From JALYOC01 sp036675345 (GTDB taxonomy: Bacteria; Myxococcota; Myxococcia; Myxococcales; Myxococcaceae): 64,000 bases of DNA. The DNA is taken from assembly GCA_036675345.1 (NCBI GenBank), contig JAKFFE010000022.1, forward strand, positions 186,001 through 250,000, read 5' to 3'. This document shows positions 16,771 through 24,850 of this stretch, in pieces; the stretch's first letter is position 1, and every line of letters begins with the position of its first letter. The notes under the pieces were generated by a model that saw only the letters and a program-made list of their open reading frames with translations, was not told where the DNA came from and did no database searches. Made by a program: the position numbers and the translations under genes.

Positions 16771-17232
16771 ATGGTGAACGTCTTTTCTCCCCCCACCGCC
16801 CGGAAGGTCCGCGTGCTGGTGGCCAAGCCCGGCCTGGACGGGCACGACCGCGGCGCCAAGGTGATCGCCGCCGCGCTGCGCGATGCCGGGATGGAGGTCA
16901 TCTACACCGGGCTGCGGGCCAACGTGGCGGCGATCGCCGCCGCGGCGGTGCAGGAGGACGTGGATGTGATCGGCCTCTCCATCCTCTCCGGCGCCCACGA
17001 GAGCATCTGTCAGCGGCTGACCGCCGAGCTGAAGGCGATGGGGGCGGAGATCCCGGTGGTGATCGGCGGGGTGATCCCCACCTCCGACTTCCCCCGCCTC
17101 AAGGCGCTGGGGGTGAAGGCGGTGTTCGGGCCGGAGTCCCCGCTGGAGCAGGTGGTGGCCTGCGTGGCCGCGTTGGCCCGCGGGGAAGAGTGGTCGAAGG
17201 ACGCCAAAGCGCAGCAGCAAGGAGCAGCCTGA
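16771..17232 (+). CDS. cobalamin-binding small subunit of acyl-CoA mutase
   Basis: The product has 153 residues and is a stand-alone B12-binding Rossmann domain. It contains the DxHxxG signature (D23, H25, G28 in 'KPGLDGHDRG'), where H25 is the lower axial ligand of base-off cobalamin. The later 'GLSILSG' and 'VVIGGVIP' motifs are also present. It pairs with the large subunit, whose stop is two bases upstream. The ethylmalonyl-CoA mutases I know are single fused chains, so the split form is notable. A short Lys/Gln/Ala tail ends the protein, and the stop overlaps the ccr start. Confidence 0.92.
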   Translation: MVNVFSPPTARKVRVLVAKPGLDGHDRGAKVIAAALRDAGMEVIYTGLRANVAAIAAAAVQEDVDVIGLSILSGAHESICQRLTAELKAMGAEIPVVIGGVIPTSDFPRLKALGVKAVFGPESPLEQVVACVAALARGEEWSKDAKAQQQGAA

Positions 17233-18485
17233 TGAAGACGCTGGAACTGGGGATGGTGCCGCAGAAGCTGGGCGAGCTTCCGGAGACGATGAAGGCGATC
17301 GTGATCCGCAAGGATCGCGAGGGCGATCCGGGGACCGCGATGCAGCTGGAGGAGGTCCCGGTGCCGGAGGTGGGGGCCAACGACGTGCTGGTGCTGGTGA
17401 TGGCCGCCGGGGTGAACTTCAACGGGGTGTGGGCGGCCCGCGGCAAGCCGGTGTCGGTGTTCCGGATGCACAACGAGGAGTTCCACATCGCCGGCAGCGA
17501 CGTCTCCGGGATCGTGTGGAAGGTCGGCTCCAACGTGAAGCGCTGGAAGGTGGGCGACGAGGTCATTGCCCACTGCAACATGAGCTGCGGCGAGTGCCCG
17601 GAGTGCAACGGCCTGGATCCGATGGCCTGCTCCGAGCAGAAGATCTGGGGCTACGAGACCAGCTGGGGATCGTTTGCCCAGTTCACCCGGGTGCAGAGCC
17701 AGCAGCTGCTGCACAAGCCCAAGCACCTCTCCTGGCACGAGGCCGCCAGCTACGGGCTGACCTACTTCACCGCCTACCGGATGCTGGTCCACCAGGCCCA
17801 GACCACCGCCGGGGACAACGTGCTGGTGTGGGGCGCGGCCGGGGGCCTGGGGATCTTCGCGGTCCAGCTGTGCAAGGTCCTGGGCGCCAACGCGATCGGC
17901 GTCGTCTCCAGCGAGGAGAAGGGCCAGCTGATCATGAAGCTGGGCGCCAAGGGCTACCTGAACCGGAAGAACTACGACCTGCGCAAGCATGCCGACGAGA
18001 CCCCGGAGCAGGAGAAGAAGCGGATGGGCGAGATGCGCCGCTTCGGCAACGACATCCGCAAGCTGACCGGCGGCAAGGACGTGGACACGGTGTTCGAGCA
18101 CGTGGGGCAGGAGACCTTTCCCACCTCGGTGTTCGTGACCAAGAAGTTCGGGAAGATCGTGATCTGTGGCGCCACCTCCGGCTTCAACCTGGAGTTCGAC
18201 GTCCGCTACCTGTGGATGCGGCAGAAGCAGATCATCGGCTCGCACTTCGCCAACGCCTACCAGTGTGAACGCGCCAACCAGCTGATCATCGACGGCCGGA
18301 TCAAGACCGTGGTGGACGACGTCTTCGCCTTCGAGGAGACGCCCCGGGCCCACTCGCTGATGGCCAACAACCAGCACACCGGGAAGATGGTGATCAACGT
18401 CCAGGCCCCGATGGAGGCCCACCGCGGCTTCCGCCCCGAGGACGTGGACCAGGCCCAGTTCGAGCCTCAGGCGCTGTCGCTCTAA
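17232..18485 (+). CDS. ccr: crotonyl-CoA carboxylase/reductase
   Basis: The product has 417 residues in the zinc-independent MDR superfamily. The enzyme reductively carboxylates crotonyl-CoA with NADPH and CO2 to ethylmalonyl-CoA. Family marks are 'VNFNGVWAARGKPVSVF' (the Asn implicated in CO2 binding), 'HIAGSDVSGIVW', 'IWGYETSWGSFAQFTRVQ', the Rossmann 'WGAAGGLGIFAVQL' and 'GSHFANAYQ' (His near CO2). The ATG shares its A with the preceding TGA and follows AAGGAG. It is the key enzyme of the ethylmalonyl-CoA pathway, or of polyketide extender-unit supply. The neighbouring dehydrogenase and MaoC genes favour the former. Confidence 0.93.
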   Translation: MKTLELGMVPQKLGELPETMKAIVIRKDREGDPGTAMQLEEVPVPEVGANDVLVLVMAAGVNFNGVWAARGKPVSVFRMHNEEFHIAGSDVSGIVWKVGSNVKRWKVGDEVIAHCNMSCGECPECNGLDPMACSEQKIWGYETSWGSFAQFTRVQSQQLLHKPKHLSWHEAASYGLTYFTAYRMLVHQAQTTAGDNVLVWGAAGGLGIFAVQLCKVLGANAIGVVSSEEKGQLIMKLGAKGYLNRKNYDLRKHADETPEQEKKRMGEMRRFGNDIRKLTGGKDVDTVFEHVGQETFPTSVFVTKKFGKIVICGATSGFNLEFDVRYLWMRQKQIIGSHFANAYQCERANQLIIDGRIKTVVDDVFAFEETPRAHSLMANNQHTGKMVINVQAPMEAHRGFRPEDVDQAQFEPQALSL

Positions 18486-18502
18486 CGCGCCGCGCCAATA
18501 AT

Positions 18503-18558
18503 GGGGACAGGCTACATTTTCGACGCGATGCGTCGCGAATGTGGCCTGTCCCCTTTTT
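18503..18558 (+). repeat. 51-bp near-perfect REP-like palindrome with T-run
   Basis: Arms GGGGACAGGC (18503-18512) and GCCTGTCCCC (18544-18553) enclose ACATT/AATGT and a central CGACGC-GAT-GCGTCG, with a T/G wobble and one 2x2 internal loop. TTTTT follows at 18554-18558. It can terminate ccr transcription. The GGGGACAGGC termini recall REP elements mobilised by IS200-like (RAYT) transposases, none of which is in the window. Confidence 0.65.
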
Positions 18559-18604
18559 GGTCTTGATGCGTCATCGGACAACTTCTGGCCGGCGATGTCC
18601 GACA

Positions 18605-20029
18605 ATGTACGACCCCATGAGCGTCCGGCCCCCTTCCACCAGCACCCCCGCCGCGGTTCCCGAGGTCTCGGACCCGGTCGTCTCCCGTGCCTCGCCGGAG
18701 GCCAGGTCGGTCGTCCCGGCGGATGGCTTTGATGGGTCGAACCCGATCCTCCCGGAGCGGGCCCCGGCCGGTCCGCGGCTGGCTCCGGTGCAGGCCCGGG
18801 CGCTGTGGCCCCTGTCCCCGGCCCGCCCCGCGGCCGACGCCCTCCAGTTCATCCAGGCCCTGGACGCGCGGCTGGGGCTGTCCCCGGCGGCCCAGGCGGA
18901 CCGCACCGCCACCATGGGCGAGGACGCGCACACCTTCTTCCGGGCCAACCCGGGGCTGTTCCACGCGGACCTGAAGGATGCGTTCGCGGGGTCGGCGCAG
19001 CTGCTGGATCGGCCGGCGCCCCAGGTGCTGATCCTGGGGGATGTGCACCTGAAGAACTTCGGCACCCTGCGCGGGCCAGACGGGGCCGCGGTGTTCGCCC
19101 CCAATGACTTCGATCAGGCGGCCCCCGGCTCTCCGGAGGCGGACCTGCAGCGGCTGGCGGTCAGCCTGACCCTGACCGCCCAGGCGGCGGGCCTCAGCGG
19201 GGAGGAGACGGCCGGCCTGGTGGAACAGCTGGGCCAGTCCTACGCGAAGGAGGTGGCCCGCCTGGCCGCCTCCGGCCAGCCGGCCCTCCCGTACCTGACC
19301 GCCGCGGAGGCGGAGGGCAAGATCGCCGAGCGGATCGAGAAGGCGGACGGGGAGACTCCCCAGGATCTGCTGGCCGAGCTGCTGGAGAAGGGGGACACCC
19401 GCTTTCTGCGCAACGAAGAGCTTCGGGAGCCGGGCGCCGCCGAGGCGGAGCGGATCCGCGCTGCCGTGGCCTCCCACGAGCTGGCCCTGAACGACCAGGC
19501 CTCGGGGGTGGAGCGCCCGCTGCGGGTGCTGGACGTGGTGGAGAAGCTGGGCAGCGGCGGCAGCAGCCGCGGTCTGCCCCGGCACTACGCGCTGGTCGCC
19601 GGCGCGGGACCGGGGGCGGCGCCGGTGGTGCTGGAGCTCAAGGAGCTGGCCCCGATGGCCCTGCAGGACCCGGGCGCCTCCCGGGGGGATGCGCTGCTGG
19701 CCGCCCAGCGGCTGCGCGAGCTGGGCGGGGCGCACAACCCGCTCGGCGGTGCGGTGGCCCAGGGAGAGCGGACCCTGTTCATCCGGGAGCTGGAGCCGGA
19801 GAAAGGCGACCTGAAGGCCAAGGACCTGGACAGCGAGAAGGAGCTGCTCCAGGCCGCGGAGCAGACCGGGCTGTTGCTGGCCCGTCAGCACGCGCTGACC
19901 CCGGCTCAGGCGGGGCGGCTGGCGGACTGGATCGGTGGCGAGGGCAAGCAGCTGGGCCAGTCACTGCAGGGCTTTGCCAGCGAGTACGCCGCCCAGGTCC
20001 AGGCCGACTACGCGGCCTTCATCCGCTGA
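18605..20029 (+). CDS. DUF2252 family protein
   Basis: The frame opens within the preceding palindrome (GTG at 18539), but initiation at the ATG at 18605 (or 18617) is more likely; from 18605 it gives 474 residues. The first ~70 residues are Pro/Ser/Ala-rich and disordered. The DUF2252 marks 'ILGDVHLKNFG' and 'NDFDQAAPGSPEADLQRLAVS' place it in this kinase-like-fold family of unknown activity; they resemble phosphotransferase catalytic and metal-binding loops. It stands alone, and no membrane segment is seen. Confidence 0.8.
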   Translation: MYDPMSVRPPSTSTPAAVPEVSDPVVSRASPEARSVVPADGFDGSNPILPERAPAGPRLAPVQARALWPLSPARPAADALQFIQALDARLGLSPAAQADRTATMGEDAHTFFRANPGLFHADLKDAFAGSAQLLDRPAPQVLILGDVHLKNFGTLRGPDGAAVFAPNDFDQAAPGSPEADLQRLAVSLTLTAQAAGLSGEETAGLVEQLGQSYAKEVARLAASGQPALPYLTAAEAEGKIAERIEKADGETPQDLLAELLEKGDTRFLRNEELREPGAAEAERIRAAVASHELALNDQASGVERPLRVLDVVEKLGSGGSSRGLPRHYALVAGAGPGAAPVVLELKELAPMALQDPGASRGDALLAAQRLRELGGAHNPLGGAVAQGERTLFIRELEPEKGDLKAKDLDSEKELLQAAEQTGLLLARQHALTPAQAGRLADWIGGEGKQLGQSLQGFASEYAAQVQADYAAFIR

Positions 20030-20076
20030 TCCCCGCCTCCGGGATGCCGCTATGGTGCGGCGCTGGAGGTAGCACG

Positions 20077-20334
20077 ATGGGATTGTGTGGCTGGATCGTC
20101 TTTGGGTTTCTCTCCGGGCTGGTGGCCCGGGCGCTGATGCCCGGGCAACAGAACCTGGGCTGGATCGCGACCACCCTGCTGGGGGTGGCCGGTTCCTTCG
20201 TGGGTGGCTTCGCCGCCGGGCTGATCACCGGTCATCCCTGGCGCGGGCTTCACCCCAGCGGGTTCATCGGCGCGGTGCTGGGGTCGGTGATCCTGCTGGT
20301 GGTCGGCGAGGTGATGAACAAGAAGCGCCGGTAG
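20077..20334 (+). CDS. GlsB/YeaQ/YmgE family stress-response membrane protein
   Basis: The product has 85 residues from the ATG at 20077 after a clear GGAGGT. It has three short hydrophobic helices and the family motifs 'GWIVFGFLSGLVARALMPG' and 'GFIGAVLGSVILL'. Members are small inner-membrane proteins induced by stress, with unknown biochemical role. It sits between DUF2252 and serC with its own ribosome binding site. Confidence 0.85.
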   Translation: MGLCGWIVFGFLSGLVARALMPGQQNLGWIATTLLGVAGSFVGGFAAGLITGHPWRGLHPSGFIGAVLGSVILLVVGEVMNKKRR

Positions 20335-20392
20335 CCGCCGGGCCTTCCAAACTTTCTTTGCGAGCCGTGCCCCCCGGCGCTAAGCCGCGCCC

Positions 20393-21481
20393 ATGCGCGT
20401 GATCAACTTCAACGCCGGCCCCGCTGGACTCCCGCTTCCCGCGCTGGAACGCGCGCGGGAGGAGCTGCTCGACTTTCGGGGCTCCGGGATGTCGATCATG
20501 GAGCACAGCCACCGCGGCCCGGAGTTCGACGCCGTGCACAACGAGGCGATCTCCCTGCTCACCGGGCTGCTGGAGATCCCCGACACCCACCAGGTGTTGC
20601 TGTTGCAGGGCGGGGCCTCGTTGCAGTTCGCGATGGTGCCGATGAACTTCCTCCCCTCGGGCGGGTCGGCGGACTACCTGATCACCGGCACCTGGAGCGA
20701 GAAGGCGCTGGAGGAGGCGAAGGTGCTGGGCACTGCCCGGGCCGCCGTCACCACCCGGACCGAGGACAAGCGGTACCTGCGCGTCCCCCGGGCCAGCGAG
20801 CTGAAGCTGGATCCCCAGGCGGCCTACGTGCACCTGACCTCCAACAACACCATCTTCGGCACCCAGTGGATGGAGTTCCCGGACACCGGTGGGGTCCCGC
20901 TGATCGCGGACATGAGCTCGGACTTCCTGTGGCGTCCCACCGACGTCTCCCGGTTCGCGATGATCTACGCCGGGGCCCAGAAGAACATCGGGCCCTCCGG
21001 GCTGGTGGCGGTGGTGATCCGCAAGGACCTGGTGGCCAAGGGCCGTCAGGACATCCCCAAGATCCTGCGCTACTCGACCCACGCGGAGACCAACTCGCTC
21101 TACAACACCCCCTCCACCTTCTCGATCTACCTGATGCGCAACGTGCTGGACTGGATCAAGGCCCAGGGGGGGCTGCCCAGCCTGGAGCGGCGCAACCGGG
21201 AGAAGGGGGCGCTGCTGTACGGCGCGCTGGACCGGCTGGGCGGCTTCTTCCTGGCGCCGGTGGAGAGGGAGAGCCGCTCCTACATGAACATCGTGTTCCG
21301 GCTCCCGACCGAGGCGCTGGAGGAGAGGTTCGTCGCCGAGGCCAGGGAGGCGGGGATGGTGGGCCTCAAGGGCCATCGCAGCGCCGGGGGAATCCGCGTC
21401 TCCGCCTACAACGCGGTCAGCCTCGAGGACATCCGCGCGCTGGTCTCCTTCATGGAGCAGTTCGCCCAGGCCCACGGCTAG
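20393..21481 (+). CDS. serC: phosphoserine aminotransferase
   Basis: The product has 362 residues, typical for SerC. This PLP enzyme converts 3-phosphohydroxypyruvate and glutamate to phosphoserine, and also acts in pyridoxal phosphate synthesis. It begins with 'NFNAGPAGLP'. The Schiff-base Lys is K197 in 'YAGAQKNIGPSG', and 'STHAETNSLYNTP' (phosphate binding) and 'GHRSAGGIRVSAYNAV' near the end are intact. It is monocistronic here; serA and serB are not nearby. Confidence 0.96.
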   Translation: MRVINFNAGPAGLPLPALERAREELLDFRGSGMSIMEHSHRGPEFDAVHNEAISLLTGLLEIPDTHQVLLLQGGASLQFAMVPMNFLPSGGSADYLITGTWSEKALEEAKVLGTARAAVTTRTEDKRYLRVPRASELKLDPQAAYVHLTSNNTIFGTQWMEFPDTGGVPLIADMSSDFLWRPTDVSRFAMIYAGAQKNIGPSGLVAVVIRKDLVAKGRQDIPKILRYSTHAETNSLYNTPSTFSIYLMRNVLDWIKAQGGLPSLERRNREKGALLYGALDRLGGFFLAPVERESRSYMNIVFRLPTEALEERFVAEAREAGMVGLKGHRSAGGIRVSAYNAVSLEDIRALVSFMEQFAQAHG

Positions 21482-21536
21482 TCCCACCTTGTCACCCCGG
21501 CAGCCGAGTTCGGCACCTGTGCCTGCGGGCGGGCCC

Positions 21537-21552
21537 GGGGGTGAATACCCCC
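21537..21552. terminator. hairpin downstream of serC
   Basis: GGGGGT-GAAT-ACCCCC forms a six-base perfect stem 56 bases after the serC stop. There is no T-run, so it may be a weak or Rho-assisted terminator or a leader structure for the next gene. Confidence 0.35.
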
Positions 21553-21668
21553 AAAAGGCGAGCGTCCAGCGGAGTCAACAGGCCCGCTTTTCCTTGGACG
21601 CCAAGACCGCCGAACGGCTAGACCTGCCGGCGATTCGCCCTGCGGTCCTGAACTAGGAGCTGAAAACC

Positions 21669-22226
21669 ATGAAGAAGATCGCTGCTGTGGCTCTCGCGCT
21701 GTGTCTGCCCGCCCTGGCGCTGGGCGCGGAGTTCGAAGGGGTGAAGATCCCCGATACCGTGCAGGCCGGCGGCAAGACCCTGGCCCTCAACGGGAACGGG
21801 CTGCGCACCAAGCTCTTCTTCAAGGTCTACGTGGCCTCGCTGTACCTGGAGAACAAGAACGCGGACGCCAACGCGGTGGTCAACGCGGACGCGGTCAAGC
21901 GGGTCCGGATGACCATGCTCCGTGACCTGACCAAGGACCAGATCGCCGAGGCGATCCGCGAGGGCTTCGAGAAGAACGCCAAGCCCCAGATGCCCAAGCT
22001 GAAGGAGCGGATGGAGAGCTTCATCTCCCAGATCCCGGCCTCGGTGAAGAAGGGCGAGATCCTGGAGCTGACCTACGTCCCCGGCACCGGCACCTCGGTG
22101 GGCAGCACCAGCGGCGAGGCCACCCAGATCGCCGGGAAGGACTTCGCGGACGCGCTGTTCTCGGTGTGGCTGGGCAAGAGCCCGGTCGACGAGAACCTCA
22201 AGAAGGGCATGCTCGGCGGCAAGTAG
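21669..22226 (+). CDS. chalcone isomerase-like exported protein
   Basis: The product has 185 residues with a cleavable Sec signal (MKKIAAVALALCLPALALGA). The mature part has the 'chalcone isomerase-like' pattern: 'FEGVKIPDTVQAGGKTLALNGNGLRTKLFFKVYVASLYLE', then an 'MTMLRDLTKDQIAEAIREGFEKN' helix and 'DFADALFSVWLGKSPVDENLKKGML' at the end. Bacterial members are periplasmic proteins of unknown function, perhaps binding fatty acids. AGGAG lies about ten bases before the ATG. A strong terminator follows. Confidence 0.88.
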   Translation: MKKIAAVALALCLPALALGAEFEGVKIPDTVQAGGKTLALNGNGLRTKLFFKVYVASLYLENKNADANAVVNADAVKRVRMTMLRDLTKDQIAEAIREGFEKNAKPQMPKLKERMESFISQIPASVKKGEILELTYVPGTGTSVGSTSGEATQIAGKDFADALFSVWLGKSPVDENLKKGMLGGK

Positions 22227-22255
22227 GCCCCGGGTCTTTCCACCACCATCCTTCG

Positions 22256-22291
22256 CGGCTGGCGCCTCCGGTGCCGGCCGCGTCTGTTTTC
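22256..22291 (+). terminator. Rho-independent terminator after the chalcone isomerase-like gene
   Basis: A 12-bp GC-rich stem (22256-22267 with 22271-22282, two G-T wobbles) with a three-base loop is followed by TCTGTTTT. It ends 10 bases before the next start codon. Confidence 0.75.
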
Positions 22292-22301
22292 AGGGTCTGT
22301 C

Positions 22302-24401
22302 ATGAACCGTCTGAAGCTTGTCTCCCTGGCGCTGTGCGCCCTCGCCTGCAAGACCACCGAACCGGCGGTGGTTCCCCATGCCGCCACCGCCCCCACCGCG
22401 GACCAGGCGGCGCAGTCGGCGCAGTCCGCGCGGCCGCCGCCCCTGCCGGTGCCGGCCGGGCTGGATGCCCAGGCAATGAACCCCGCGGCGGATCCCTGCA
22501 CCGACTTCTACGAGTTCGCCTGCGGTGGCTGGATGGCCAGCACGGAGATCCCCGCCGATCGGCCCCGCTGGTCGCGCGGTTTTCTGACCGTGCAGGAGCG
22601 CAACGAGCTGATCCTGCGCCAGCTGCTGGACGGGCTGGCGGCAGGGGAGGAGACCTTGGCCACCCCTTCCGGCAAGAAGGTGGGGGACTACTACGGCTCC
22701 TGCATGGATGAGACGGCGCTGGAGCAGAATTTGCCTGCGCTGCAGGCGGAGCTGAAGAAGTTCGCCCGGCTCTCGGACCCGGTGGCGGTCACCACCGCGG
22801 TGGCCGGGATGCACCGCCAGGCGCTGCCGGCGGTGTTCAGCTTCAGCTCCACCCAGGACTTCAAGGACGTCACCCAGGTGATCGGGGAGGTGGATCAGGG
22901 CGGGCTGGGGCTGCCGGACCGCGACTACTACCTGCTGGAGGACGCCAAGACCCAGTCCATCCGCGCCGCCTATCTGGAGTACGTCACCACCGTGTTCCGG
23001 CTGCTGGGGGAGAAGGATCCCGCGGCCTCGGCCCACCGGGTGCTGCAGCTGGAGACCTCGCTGGCCAAGGCGGCGCTGTCCCTGGTCGACCGCCGGGAAC
23101 CCCAGAAGCTGTACCACCCCACCGACCGGGAGGGTCTGCGCAAGCTGGCGCCCACCTTCCGCTGGGACCTGTACTTCACCCGCCTGGGCGCGCCCGCTCC
23201 CGCCCGGCTCAACGTCACCCACCTGCCGTACCTGACCGCGGTGGATCAGCTGATCAAGACCACCCGCCCCGAGGTGTGGAAGGCCTACTTGTCCTTCTCC
23301 CTGGTCCGCAGCGTCAACGACGCGCTGCCCCGGGCCTTTCGTGACGCCTGGTTCGCCTTCGAAAGCAAGGCGCTGACCGGCGCCCAGCAGGACCTCCCCC
23401 GCTGGAAGAAGTGCATCGCCGCCACCGACCTGGCCCTGGGCGAGGCGCTGGCGCAGCCGTTCATCGCCCGGACCTTCGGCGCGGAGGGCAAGCAGATCAC
23501 CAGCGAGATGGTCACCGAGATCGAGAAGGCCTTCGAACGCAACCTGGACTCGCTGGCCTGGATGGATCAGCCCACCCGGGAGCTGGCGCTGGTCAAGGTG
23601 CGCAAGATCACCAACAAGATCGGCTACCCGGACGCCTGGCGGAACTACGACGCCCTGGCGGTGGAGCGGGGGAACTTCCTGCAGAACCTGCTGCGCGCCG
23701 GCGCCTTTGAACAGCACCGGTTGCTGAGCAAGATCGGCAAGCCGGTGGACCGCGGCGAGTGGCTGATGACCCCGCCCACGGTCAACGCCTACTACAACCC
23801 GCCGATGAACGAGATCGTGTTCCCCGCCGGCATCCTCCAGCCGCCGTTCTTCAACCGGGAGGCCTTCTATCCGGTGAACTTCGGCGCGATGGGGATGGTG
23901 GTGGGCCACGAGATCACCCACGGCTTCGACGACGAGGGCCGCCAGTTCGACGCCGAGGGCAACCTGCGCCAGTGGTGGACCCAGGCCTCCAACCAGGCCT
24001 TCAACCAGCGCGCGGCCTGCGTGGAGAAGCAGTACTCGGCCCAGACCGCCATCGACGAGCTGAAGGTGAACGGAAAGCTGACCCTGGGCGAGAACACCGC
24101 CGACCTGGGCGGGATCAAGCTGGCCTTCCTGGCGATGCAGGCCTACGCCGAACGCCAGCCGGCGCTCCCCGAGGCCCGCTTCTCGGCCCCGCAGCAGTTC
24201 TTCCTTGGCTACGCCCAGTCCTGGTGCAGCAAGTACCGGGATGAGTTCGCCCGGGTCCGGGCGGTGACCGATCCCCACTCGCCTCCCCACCTGCGGGTCA
24301 ACGTCCCGCTGCGGAACTTCCCGCCCTTCGCCCAGGCCTTCTCCTGTCCGGCGGGCGCACCGATGGCGTTGCCGGAAGAGCAGCGCTGCGCGGTCTGGTA
24401 G
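22302..24401 (+). CDS. M13 family metallopeptidase (neprilysin/PepO-like) lipoprotein
   Basis: The product has 699 residues. An N-terminal hydrophobic segment ends at a Cys (ALAC), so it is probably a lipoprotein. The M13 N-domain begins at 'DPCTDFYEFACGGW'. The catalytic zinc site is HEITH at 536-540 with the third ligand Glu597 in 'GENTADLGG'. 'NAYYNPPMNEIVFPAGILQPPFF' precedes it, and the protein ends in the typical C-x-V-W. All family landmarks are present, so the enzyme should be an active envelope oligopeptidase. It is monocistronic between two terminators. Confidence 0.95.
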   Translation: MNRLKLVSLALCALACKTTEPAVVPHAATAPTADQAAQSAQSARPPPLPVPAGLDAQAMNPAADPCTDFYEFACGGWMASTEIPADRPRWSRGFLTVQERNELILRQLLDGLAAGEETLATPSGKKVGDYYGSCMDETALEQNLPALQAELKKFARLSDPVAVTTAVAGMHRQALPAVFSFSSTQDFKDVTQVIGEVDQGGLGLPDRDYYLLEDAKTQSIRAAYLEYVTTVFRLLGEKDPAASAHRVLQLETSLAKAALSLVDRREPQKLYHPTDREGLRKLAPTFRWDLYFTRLGAPAPARLNVTHLPYLTAVDQLIKTTRPEVWKAYLSFSLVRSVNDALPRAFRDAWFAFESKALTGAQQDLPRWKKCIAATDLALGEALAQPFIARTFGAEGKQITSEMVTEIEKAFERNLDSLAWMDQPTRELALVKVRKITNKIGYPDAWRNYDALAVERGNFLQNLLRAGAFEQHRLLSKIGKPVDRGEWLMTPPTVNAYYNPPMNEIVFPAGILQPPFFNREAFYPVNFGAMGMVVGHEITHGFDDEGRQFDAEGNLRQWWTQASNQAFNQRAACVEKQYSAQTAIDELKVNGKLTLGENTADLGGIKLAFLAMQAYAERQPALPEARFSAPQQFFLGYAQSWCSKYRDEFARVRAVTDPHSPPHLRVNVPLRNFPPFAQAFSCPAGAPMALPEEQRCAVW

Positions 24402-24456
24402 GGGGAAGGCGAAGGGGCGCGCCCGGGAGGGGCGCCACTCAACGGATCCATCGGGT

Positions 24457-24480
24457 GGCTGGCCCCGCGAAGGGCCAGCC
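24457..24480. terminator. bidirectional hairpin between convergent genes
   Basis: Perfect nine-base stem GGCTGGCCC / GGGCCAGCC with a six-base loop, between the M13 peptidase stop and the convergent small gene at 24493. It lacks a T-run. Confidence 0.55.
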
Positions 24481-24492
24481 GTCCAGCGGTGA

Positions 24493-24750
24493 TTACTCGG
24501 CCTCTCCGGCCGCCGCCTTGGTCTTCAGCTTGGAGTCGTTGTCCTTGATGAAGCCGCGGATGTCGTCGGCCATGTCCAGCAGCTTTCCCCACTGCTCCTT
24601 GTAGAGGGTCACCGGGAAGCGGCCCAGGCCGTAGACCGACACCGCGCCCTTCTGGCTCACCTTCAGCGAAAGGCCCTTGGGGGCGCTCTTGAGCGACTCA
24701 TTCTCCGCCCGAAGGCGCTCCAGCTCTGCGCGAAGCTCTTCCTCGTTCAC
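24493..24750 (-). CDS. small conserved hypothetical protein
   Basis: The product has 85 residues from a GTG at 24750, preceded by GGAGAG on the minus strand. The N-terminal ~20 residues are a charged coiled-coil-like helix (EELRAELERLRAENESLK). A small beta-rich module follows ('LSLKVSQKGAVSVYGLGRFPVTLYKEQWGKLLD'), and the tail is basic and Ala/Lys-rich. This layout looks like a small oligomerising regulator of a lineage-specific family. No function can be given. It lies 100 bases downstream of the radical SAM gene, in the same direction. Confidence 0.7.
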   Translation of the reverse strand: MNEEELRAELERLRAENESLKSAPKGLSLKVSQKGAVSVYGLGRFPVTLYKEQWGKLLDMADDIRGFIKDNDSKLKTKAAAGEAE

Positions 24751-24850
24751 GTGCTCTCTCCTGGCGCGGCCGGGCGTCTCCCTGCCGTGATGCGTCGAAG
24801 GTTCGTTGTGCGTTCCCTCCGCGTCAAGGCGTTCCTGGCCTGGTTCGCGT

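Noticed and set aside
15179..17232. Isobutyryl-CoA or 2-hydroxyisobutyryl-CoA mutase
   Set aside because: Both residues that bind a free carboxylate (Y60, R178) are present; those mutases replace the Tyr or both.
18539..18604. GTG at 18539 as the start of the DUF2252 protein
   Set aside because: It falls inside the palindrome after ccr and the added residues look non-coding; ATG at 18605 or 18617 is better.
22290..24290. Long minus-strand frame antisense to the M13 peptidase
   Set aside because: Composition is a shadow pattern, and the M13 gene shows all its catalytic motifs.
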